From contig CP136067.1 of assembly GCA_032622095.1 (NCBI GenBank), forward strand, positions 180,516,556 to 180,580,555: a stretch of DNA of 64,000 bases, given 5' to 3'. The notes beneath the pieces are model-generated. The model worked only from the letters and a program-made list of their open reading frames with translations. It made no database searches and was not told the origin of the DNA. A program made the translations under genes and the position numbers. Source of the stretch: Siphonodentalium dalli. Lineage: Eukaryota; Mollusca; Scaphopoda; Gadilida; Siphonodentaliidae. Shown in pieces: positions 44,633 through 56,600 of the stretch (its first letter is position 1; every line of letters begins with the position of its first letter).

Positions 44633-47600
44633 CTGTGAAATAGATCAAGAGTTTAACATGAGAATTAGATCTTCAAGTCACAATGCATAGAAAACCCTTC
44701 CATGACTGGAGCTTCCTGAAAATTTGCGAAAACCATGTGCCAATGCATTCTCTTATATATGCGAGTGTCCCATAGGGAGCCTCGCATAAATAACATTGGC
44801 CTAACAATATTAACCTTGACCTTGTAGGCCAGTACTTTCTCTTATATATGCGAGGCTACCTATGCGAGACTCGCATATATAAGAGAGTGCACTGGCACAG
44901 GATCTTTAATGCTGCACCAGTGTGGCTCCCGTCATGCAAGGGTTAAATAAAGAATTTTCTATCAATTTATTTGAAATAGGTTTTTATTGTTTAGATTACA
45001 ATAAAAATTTTACACAAAAAAATAACTGTTTCGTATTCATCAGGCTAGTTTTTATGTCAGCAATTACCATTCTTAATTTGAATTTTGAGATCATATTATG
45101 TCACTTTAAGAAAGGAATAGTCACCATGAAGTTTTGCAAAAGAAATTTATAAGATAATTAAGACGAACCATGCTTGGTGCTGTAAAGTCTAAGACAACCG
45201 TCTGAGTAGCCAGCCTGTAAAAAATAATGAACAAACATAAAAAATACAGTTGTACATGTAGATTATATTTATTAATTGATCCAAAACCTAAATAAAACAT
45301 AATTAAAGACATATTATGGACTTGTTTAGGTGCGAACAACTGTAAATTAGTTTTCAGGCACTATGCCAACTGGAGAAGTGTAGAAGTCTACTAACATTGC
45401 CAAAAAATGCAAGCAAATCGTCCATACCACTCCATAGAAAACATCATCCACACTATGCTCAATTGTAAATATTTACTTCTTGATTTGGAACGCAACTCTC
45501 GGAGAAAAACTAATGGAAACGATTGCAATAAATTAATATATAAGAATGACGGCGTGTGGTGTCAATTTGGATATAAAATTTATAAAGATAACAACTTTGA
45601 GCAAGTTTATACTCCATATCTATTTGATTACCATGCCAAAGTGTTTCACATGACTTTAAATCAATAAATTGGATGTGAAACTACGTTGTTTGTCTGCATA
45701 AATAAATAGTCCCTAGATAAATAAGACTCTTGGACATGTTCATTGGTGTAAATTTAATGAAATATACTTTCAAACAATATCAATTTTAGTTACAGAAACC
45801 AGTTCTTCTTCATTCCTCGTTTCCCATTTGCAAACAATTTTGAAAGCGTGCAGTTTTTAATTTGTTTTTTATTTTAGGGGCACACACTAACGAAGCATTC
45901 CACCATTGGATCAGTTAGCTGTGGGTGCAATATCAGTTGCCCTTGACCATTATAACCCCAACAAATGTTCACAAAAGTTAGTTGATAGAATCCATATGAT
46001 TCATTTCACCCAATAAAGTATCATTGGCACATTTTTTAATGAATTTGCAGATGCACACGGTCATGTATTAACCCTTTCAGTGCCAGGGGCCGATCTCATC
46101 GGCCCTAATTTACGGTCTGTAAAATCGGCCCTAAAAAAAAAAAATTAAAAATAAATTTCTTTTTTTCAGATTTTTTTGGGTATGCTTAAGCATGCTATAG
46201 CAAATTTAAAAACAAACTGGATAAAACCTTAGGAGCATGTTATAACTCAAAACTATCACCAAGTATTCATAGTAATAATTTTTATGCCCATGAAAAATGT
46301 AAGATTCCCTGGCAATAAACCTACAAAATAAGTCTGTTAAAGAAATTAAGAAAAATTAATTAAAATTGTAAAAAATTGTAAAAAATAATAACAAATGATG
46401 AAAATTGTTAGGCCAATGCATTCTCTTATATATGCGAGGCGACCTATGGTCGACTCGCATATATAAGAGAATGCATTGGCACAGGACTTGGCACTGAAAG
46501 GGTTAATCAGAAATTTTAATCCGGAAATGGGTATGTTCGATCTCAGTTCGGAGCAGGTTTGTATAAACGTACCCAATTATTTTGTACTGATTATAATTTT
46601 TTCCAATAAATAAAATGCAAATGAAAAGATTGCACACACGAGGTTGTGCCCTTAGTAGCTATAGTCCAGTATCAAGAAACTGACGTAGGATAGAATGGTG
46701 CATCCAGATTTATCACAAGAGCCATGTGATATATAATTTAAATGTGTAATACAGATTTGCGAGGAACACAATTGTCATAAAAATAACTACCTTCCTTACC
46801 ACTAGCCTTAAAATAGTGTGTCTGTCATTTGCAGAATGAGGTCCCCAGAGGGTGAAATTAGTGACCAAATTCACCCTCTGAGGACCTCATTCTGCTTAGG
46901 CCTCAACTACAAGGGGAGACCTAGGATCAGATTGATGTTCCCCAGTTGAAGTTGGTGATGTTCACCCCTTAGTCACCTAGCTTTTGCATTTATCTTCTGC
47001 AAATTAAGGAATATAGAAACTGAACAGAAGGGAAAAAGTAACTAAAACAATGTTTAGTTGAGACTAAAGATACTTCCCAGATGAGGCCTAAGCAGAATGA
47101 GGTCCCCAGAGGGTGAATTTAGTGATGCTAGCCCACTGTGCAAGATAGTGTCACTAAATTCACCATCTGGGGGACCTCATTCTACAATTGACAGACACAC
47201 TTTTTACAACTAGCACTACATACTCCTTACAGAAAACATGAGTTTTTACAACTAGCACTACATACTCACCAGAAAACATGAGTTATTGAATGGGGAGAAG
47301 TCCATGTAACTGACATCTACTGGTGTGTCTGAAATGAGGGGAAACAACCCTGGGTTAAAGTATATTTACTGTGATCCAAACAATTTATAGCTGATATGTG
47401 ATGAAATGGGTACAATAGGGAACACATGTCATATAATATAGAAGAGTTCCACTTTCCGGGTGGATTTGCACTGATATAAACATAACTAATCAGCAATAGC
47501 TAAGAGGGTGGTATTTAGTAAATATTATGGAATATCAGAATAATTAGCTGATAGATGACATGATTTCTTTATGCAATTAGCCATCGCCCAATTGAAAAAA

Positions 47601-50600
47601 ATCAGCCATAGTAAAATGGTCAGAGTTTAAGATATAGACTTGAAAAATTCAAATAGGCATATTTTAGTAACTGCTATAGTATTCTATTCCAAGAAGGATA
47701 CCAGCATAACCAGCTACAGTAATGCCCTAAGTAATCGACTCCTTAACTGAGAGCTTTCCGATGAATGGCAACAAGCCATATTTCCGACTAAATCCTGAAA
47801 AGTTACCCATAATTCTGCTGTGGTTAAGGAATCAATTATTTAGGGCATTTCGGTATGTCAACACTGGTTCTTTATCTATATATATTTATATAGGCCTTAT
47901 AATTCTGTTTGAGGGATATTAACAAAGATATACACAGTGATTGTAATTATAATAATACATTTCATTATCTAAATTTCATGGGGAAAACCAGTCTCTTTGA
48001 AAAGCCGTCAAAAATCCAATATCGGATGTACATCTCTTGAACTCTGTATTAAAATTAGATTGCGTATTGAAGGGATTCCCTCCATTTCATTGGAGAGTGG
48101 CACAGACTGAGTGCGATTTCATTGGTTTATGGCATAGTAGATCACGTCAGAGGTCAATGACTTGTTGACAATTTTCCCACGCATTGTCAAACTCAACTAT
48201 GTGGAAAACTGAATACAGGCGATGATATATCCTTAATTCATTTTACTCATCACACAATATAGGAGACATCATCTTTGAGATTTTTTAACAGTCAACGATA
48301 TTTATGACTGATTATTCTTTCACATCTAGTTGTATTTATAACTATTTCTAAATACTACGATTCTCACAAATATTTACTAGGCCAGGAATGCACTCCATAT
48401 TTAGAAACAGTTTATTACGTCATGTTGGGAATTCCATGTTGTTGTAGAAATGAAATATTATGGACACTTCTAGAGAAGTACATCCGATATAGGATTTTCA
48501 TCGGCTTTTCAAAGAGACTGGGGGAAAACATGCAATATGAAAGGCCATCACTAACCAATTAGTTAATAATTAATCCTTTCTAAACTAAATACTAAATACT
48601 CATTGACAAGCAGTTCCCTTTGGAAATGTTTAAACCATAGGTCGTTTGTTGAACTTGTTATCTGAACATTTCCCACCAATGAATATGAATCATTCTGCTC
48701 TTGTATTGTCTGTTTTTCTGCCTGTCACTGCTTTATAAGTTGAACACCCTCTAAATGTATAATAGACCATTCCAATGTATACATTTATAACTGAATGGGA
48801 GAATCCATTCAGTACAGAAAGGGTTAACTGGTTACTTACCTGTTGTGGAACAGTGTAGTTTGGGTTGAACCCTTGAACCAAATCTTATTCCATGCATTAT
48901 ATAACCCTGAAAATACAGCATCAGCAACTATAGTCATATATAGCCATATCATTTCATTGTCAACAACTGAATGCTTGAAGTCATATTCAAACCATAAAAC
49001 TGTGAAGTGTTGCAAAGGGAATAAAAAAGGATGTAGTAATAGAAACTAATCGTTACTATTATCACATATAATTAGCTTGAGTAACACTAGAAAGCAACAT
49101 AAATCAAATTCTCTTTCGCTCTCTGCGAAAAACATTATCATTGAACAATTTGGCAGCACATAAATTTACAAACTCCATGCTGCTCCATGCAGACTTTACC
49201 TCCCTTGATGACTCGGTAAGACCGCTGCTACCGGCGACATTTTACCCAGTTGGTGGACTTCCGCGATATAAATATATATACTAAGCAAACAGAGCAACAT
49301 GTTGGCCTTATTAAGCATAACAAATATCGAACAACATTTGTGTAATTCATACCTTAAGTTAGGAAAGTCCCCCTAGAACCAAAGAACTATATTGCGAAAT
49401 GATTCTTCGATTATTTTATCAACACGAAAGTCAAAATGCACATGGACGACAAAATTTATGGCAAGTCAAACACAAGACTTCTAATTTGCTGCCATTTTGC
49501 TAAGGAGTGTGCGAAAATTGTCGACAAAACTACCGCTCTAATTCTCCATTCTGTCAATAAGTTTTTAGATCGGAAATTGTTCTCAAAGCACATAGGAAAT
49601 TTGGCTTTGGTCGATCGCGGTCTCGCCATTTTGTCTGGAAAAACCCATGCTAAATATAGAAACCATAGAATAGTACCCAGCTGGTGACAGAATCAGAAAG
49701 GAAGTATGACTGGTGCGCTCTGGTAGAGATTGATAAATTTAGATCATGCCATGAATCTCTATTCAAAAGCCTGTAGAGATCATACTCCACCAGTTTAAAA
49801 GCTTGGAACTTTTTTATGTTTTGACAGGGAAGTTTAAAACATTGATTAGACAGTGCAGGTACTATATTTCTTAGTTAACACCTTTTCCTTAATAATACAT
49901 TTCACTGTAAGTGAAGCTTCCAACTCAAAATTGCATGATTTAAGTGACTTTGTGCGATTTTGCTTTCCGTCTCTTACAATCATGGAATTTCTCCCAGGTA
50001 TTCAATGTTTATTGCGATATCAGCTGACAAAAGTCACAAAAAGCATGCAATCTCGAGCTGTGACCACCACCTACTGATAAGTAGATTATTGAGGAATAAG
50101 TAATCACAAAGAAATATATTCCCTTCCCTGTTTGTTCAATGTTATAAAGTTCCCTGTCAGAACGGGTCAGAACATAAAAAAGTTCCTATCAGGTTTTGTA
50201 CTGGTGGAATATGATCTCTACTGGCATAGCTAGAGTAGAGATTCATGGCATGATCTATCGATAAGGGGGCAATTCCATTCATTACGGTCTGCTACAATGG
50301 GTAATGAAAATACAATGGGCAATGAATGGAATGACCAGGGGTAAATACGCCAGGCTATGCTTGCTACACACATGGTGGTGTAACTGCAAGCGTATTGAAA
50401 TGTGACGTCACTTTCTGCGCGAAGATCGGATGTCAACTGAGAAAGCACATGGAAATTATTTATGGTATGGATTAAATGAATTTAATTTTTTATGATTTGT
50501 CATGATTATAAAATATATAATTCTGAAACATATAATTCAATTGGACAACAGTTAAAATTATTTATCCAAAGTTTTAGATACTTAGTGTCAAGGTTGTTCT

Positions 50601-53600
50601 AAAATTAGGTATTTTTATTGTTCGATAAAAGTCAAAATTCTCGTAAGTTTCATTGTGAATATCAATTATCTTTTCTCATTTACTTGTCTTCATCTGTTTG
50701 ACACGCCAGTGTGAGTTTTGTCAAATTTCTTTAATAAAAAAATATGTTGTGTTTGCAGTTGTAACTATGCTGTTTTTAGATTATTCTGGTTACCAAAAAT
50801 CATTTCATTCACTTCGGCCCAGGGTTATTTATCCATTGTAGCCGAGCGTAATGAATGGAATCGCCCCCCTGGTGAACCTTGTCTATGATCCTACTTACCC
50901 CATCCGTAGCCCAGCGTAATGAATGGAATCGCCCCATGGTGAACCTTGTCTATGATCCTACTTACCCCATCCGTAGCCACATAGTACTGATTAAGATCAT
51001 TTGGTGCGGTCTGCATCCCATTCGCCCTGAGGGTGGACTTCATATTCAGACCCCTGAAAAAAAAATTACCAATGCAGTCATAAAACCATGAAAATGAGAG
51101 TGGCATAGATCAGGAGAGCTTACATTATGTGACATCTCATTCTACACCCGCTATGGTGAAGCACTAATGACGATGTCAATGATAATGTAGCTCAAATTGA
51201 AGAAGGGATGATGTCATACAATTACAGTCAATGAAGCAATAAGGAATGTGGAAAGTTTAAATATTTAAATAATACCGGTACTAGAAGTCACCCCAAAGAT
51301 CCATGTGAAGTTTGAGATCAGATGATAAATGTTGGCTGTAATGGGTGCAAAACGATTTAGTCAAGCAAAGAGTAATATCCATGTTTTTCATTGAAAATCA
51401 TTCAAAACTCCCAGAGGTGATCCTACAAGTGCCTGTAAATTCTTAAAGCAATTCTCAAATAAATATGGGCTGCAGGGTGTGCTAATGATGTCAAATTTGA
51501 AATCCAAGATGGCTGCTGACGATGGACACCATCAAGTTGAGCTAAAATTAAGATAATCCATAAAATCCACTGAAACAAACTGAAACTACTTTCCATAAGC
51601 AATGTCACCCTATGGGAGACTCACATATATAAGGGAATGCATTGGCACAGGGTTTTCAAAAAATTTCAGGAAGCTCCAGTCATGAAAGGGTTAATATTAG
51701 CTATCATAGTATCAAATTTGATCTTGAAAAAAACATTTGAAAAGAATAACTTATTACTCACTTTAAAGGTGACTCCAGCACTATTGATGACGTTTTGTGC
51801 AGTTTGACCTTTGAACCCGGAGACAGACCCAGGTCTGTTTCTGATCCAGCAATACCTGAGGAGTTAACTTCAGCAACAACCTTTATAAACAAAGAAATAA
51901 TAATATAATATCAACAATTTTCTACAAATAATACATCCAAGTTTGGAAATAATTCTTTTAAGCCTTTATCCAACAGAAGGGCCCTGTGCCAATGCATTCT
52001 CTTATATATGCGAGTCGACCATAGGTCGCCTCGCATATATAAGAGAATGCATTGGCTTAACACATTAAAAATTATAAAATTGTTAAAGAACGTAAGAAAA
52101 AATGGTAAAAAGTGTTAAAAACATATTTTTTTTAGGCCAATGCATTCTCTTATATATGCGAGGCGACCTATGGTCGACTCGCATATATAAGAGAATGCAT
52201 TGGCACAGGGCATAACTATAACCATCACAATGTGGTCAATGAGCCGGTTCCAATGATATCCATATTTGTATGGTTCTATTGAGACAGACCCAAGATATTT
52301 TAGGCTGTTGAAGCTTTATTTGGCCGGTTTTGGCCGGTTTGTTGGGTAAAGGGTTAAACATATATGTCTTAAATATCACAATTATTACATCTATATTAAT
52401 ATGAATCATACGTGACACATAGTGGGGCAACCACACGTGCTGTGCCTCAAATTTGCCATTTATCGGTGACGTATATAATGCTAAGAATAATTTAAGTAAC
52501 ATCTTGCAGTGGTCAAGCAGAGACGACTGACATGACTTGTCGTGGAATGTGCAATCTTGGCCATCTTGTCTGGATTCTGGCTCCAAAATGACGTAAATGA
52601 TGTCAGAAACCGTGTCACGATATCTTCACTGGTTTTCATTAAGCTAACGAAATTGGCCTAAAATCACATGGGAGTTCTTCATAAGTTGTTAAGTATCGCT
52701 AATTTAATTTCCATCGTGTCTATTTCCGAATCCGCATGTTGGCAATCTCCACACAGTTGCTAACCGGAAGTCACGTGTCAATTTCTCAAAAATCCATACC
52801 CGTGATCTTTGAAAAATCACTGATGGATATAGAAAAAATTATATATCGTCATTCACCTGTGCTGGTGGGGCTATAAGTAATGATCATGCCTGAGAGTATG
52901 GTTGATTGATTGATTGATTGGGGTTTTATGTCGCTTTAGCCACTAAGGCCATATCACGACAATGCCAGTTTTAATGGTGGAGGAAATCCGCACACTTACG
53001 GCTAATCTAACAGTGATTTCAATGGCTGATAAACTCGTCGACCATGTGCGGCAAACCACCGGCCATCGGCAAGTAACTGACAACTTTCCCAGATAACGAT
53101 TTCGAGTTACAAAGTCCACGATGGAAACATGTGGATTTGAACCCTTATCGCCAGCGCTGGAAGGCGAAACGGCTTGGAGTTGTACCCCTAACCGATTGAG
53201 CCACCGAGGCCCCTCTGAGAGTATGGTGCTGGACATTTTCAGTATGTGATCCTCAGAGGGTTAGAATCACTGAATTCATCCTCTGGGAACCTCATTCTGA
53301 ATGGCCTCATCTGCTATGGGAGACCTAGATTTAAGTTCCCAGATCAGTGCCCAGATTGTGAATATTGTGATGTGCACCCATTGGGTACCATGATTATGCA
53401 ATTTGAGGTCCGCCAATTTGGCGATATAGAGAAACTAAACTAAAAAAGAAAAAGAATCTTTCTGAAGATATTTCTAAACTAAAAATAAGATAAGGCCTAA
53501 GTAGAATGTGATCTCTAGAGGGTGCATTTAGTGATGCTAGCCATCTGTGCGGGTTAGGTAACTAAATTCGCCCTCTGGGGACCTCATTCTACAAATGTCC

Positions 53601-56600
53601 AGCACAATATTTTCAGCCATGAGTAGCGATAGGCAACTCAACAATAGCTCCATCTATTCAACCTTTCACATAACTGTTAACAAAATTAGAAACAAACATA
53701 CTCTAACTAGAGGTGAGAGTGTCCCACAAGGGGGAGGTGTTCTCCCCCCACATAGGCTCAATTGGGGTATCTTATTTACAGACAACAAATTTTTTAAGTC
53801 CAAAAGGACTATAATGATATATCCAATCAATTATTTTTTATGAAGCTCAAAACTGAGCCAAATCTAAACATATTCCATTCAACAACCAATATAAATTTAT
53901 TAAAAAGAATTCTGGCCAGCTCTCCTTGCTAACTTCATGAAAAACCAAGAAGTCCTTTTAATGGTAAATACTAAACTGAAGGAAGTGCATATGAAATTCA
54001 CTTTTCCCATGTTGAGTTCAATGTGCCTAAATGCATATTACTGTTCAACAGAGATAAAATGCATTATATATATACAATATGATACAATAATTAAATTTAT
54101 TTGCAAACTGAAGGTCACAGTCTACTTACCCACAGATGTATGACACCATTCTGTTCCACTGATGCAAGTTGAAATGAAAGTCCTGAGCCAAAATCTGCAA
54201 CAATACAATGATTCATACACAGAATACTTCAGAACAAACAATGACAGGTTGATAGTAAAAGTTACTATTTAAAGGCCCACTTAAATTTTTAACCCTTTAC
54301 CCAACAGAACGGCCCTGTGCCAATGCATTATCTTATATATGCGAGTCGACCATAGGTCGCCTCGCATATATAAGAGAATGCATTGGCTTAACACATTAAA
54401 AATTATAAAATTGTTAAAGAATGTAAGAACAAATGGTAAAAAGTGTTAAAAAAAGATTTTTTTTAGGCCAATGCATTCTCTTATATATGCGAGGCGACCT
54501 ATGGTCGACTCGCATATATAAGAGAATGCATTGGCACAGGGCATAACTGTAACTATCACAATGTGGTCAAGGAACCGGTTCCAATGATATCGATATTTGT
54601 ATGGTTCTATTGAGACAGACCGAAGATATTTTAGGCTGTTGAAGCTTTATTTGGCCGGTTTTGGCCGGTTTGTTGGGTAAAGGGTTAACCCCCAGATAAC
54701 ATTATATAAAATATATGACACATTATATACCATATGAAAGAGGAAGCTCCAAAACATTGTATTTTCAACTTATTTGATGTAATAAATTGTGAACATGTTG
54801 TTTTTATTGAGAAACCGGCGTCTGTTCTGTGATCAAGTTTCTGCACAATGTCAATTATTTTCAATGGAAGGGGAATAACTCTATATATTTAAGTTTAGAG
54901 TAATTCCCCTTCCATTGAAAATAAACTAATAGTTTGAATTCTGTTGCATTCTGGAAGCCATAAGGTGGGAAATGATTTTATGATTTCAGCTATTTTCTAT
55001 TACTCTATGGGGCACCACATGAATTGCAAATGGTGATGAATTTTAATCTGATTTTATGGCATATATTGTTATTAAAACCGTATATCAAGGCACTCTATAA
55101 AAAAAAAAATCAGTGACTTGAAAATTAAGTGGGCCTTTAACATTAACCTACATATGGTAGTATGTCTTAATCCATATACCAAATTAGATAACTAAAACTA
55201 AAGTTATCAACCGGAAACCAAAATAATCGGCAAATTCTAAGTCGATAATGACCATAACTCTGGCATAAATGGGCAGACTGATTCGAACTTGACCTGTATT
55301 TTCATGTGGCTATTACACATACAAAATATGAAAACAGTCAGACAACTAAAATTATCATCTGGAAACCAAAATAATTGGCAAATTGTAAGTCGACCAGGAC
55401 CACAACTCCGGCAAAAAATTGCGAGCGGAACCCAAAATCGAACTTGACCTGCATTTTGGGCTAGTAAACTCACATACCAAATGAGATATCTGCTCGGATG
55501 GACAAAAAATCAATGTTTGCAGATAAACAAAGATGAATAACTCTGGAACGGAAAATCTGAACAAAAGGATTCAAATGTCACTCTTTAAAATATTGCAGCG
55601 AATGAACAGCCTTCCGACAAAATTCATTGTGCAATCTTTTGCGCCAGCTTTGATATTCAATAATATTATATTACTAATATATCCCATTCTAAATGACAAT
55701 AGCAGGATGACTCAATCACTCCTTCATAACAATATTTTAACTAATTGCATGCTAATGGAGTTGCTTATCGTGTGCCGTCATGATAAATCATTTTCCTGGA
55801 CATACTATATGTATGATACCGAATTAGTGCGACCTGATTTTGAATAATATTTGTGTGAAATATGATTTTGGATTATCCCTCTTTTGTCAAATTAACAAAG
55901 CGGTAATGGTCAAATACCACTATAATAGTGGAATATCACTATAATAGTGGAATTCAGGATGTGCCTGACCTGATAGTGGTGAACATCCCAAAAATATTTC
56001 ATTGAGATCTGACAACTGGTGGTTGAGATATCTATCGGATGGTTGGAGGATCTGACGCAGGTAATCCAGTATACCTTGGTATTAAAACTGAATAACCATG
56101 AACACTCTATGGCACAAACTTACCATCACTAGGTTTTTCACCGGATTTCAAGCTGAAATTTAAAAAAAAATGTTTTTTATTGTTTTATCAGTAATCTGAG
56201 AGAGTGTCAGCATCTTGAATAATACAATGGCTGAAATTACAATGCGAATCACGATCATAGCTACTCGGGAGTGCACACAGCAGAATTTGTAATTGTTCGA
56301 ATTGACTCCATTGGGTGTTGACCTATTCAAACTTATATGCATTGCATGGACACTGCCATCCCTTCAGTTAAAAATTACTATCTATCATAAACATAAACGG
56401 TTTTAAGTATTTGAAAAATCCAAGCAAGCTTAGCTACCAAGAGGAAGTTTGACTTCCAGTCACCAATTCCCAAATATTCCAAGTGTCTCGGAGTATATTA
56501 ATGGAAGAGTAGCTACGGACCAGTTTCAAACTTTACATCTAAATTACGGAGCATGAGTGGGTTTCCACGTGGTGACTTTGGTAATGTTATGGGTTCACAC

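Larger units (their letters stand above)
54269..55140. mobile_element. TTAA element (TTAAAGGCCCACTTAA ends) hosting a P1 MITE
   Basis: TTAAAGGCCCACTTAAATTT at the left pairs with AATTAAGTGGGCCTTTAA at the right, TTAA on both sides. The P1 MITE at 54289-54688 is nested 20 bp inside the left end. Confidence 0.8.

Noticed and set aside
45407-45667. 86-codon plus-strand frame
   Set aside because: It lies in a dispersed repeat; the other copy at 61585-62150 does not keep the frame.
53140-53215. tRNA gene
   Set aside because: A and B boxes are present, but no cloverleaf closes with an acceptor stem, and the unit continues into a SINE body with a target duplication.
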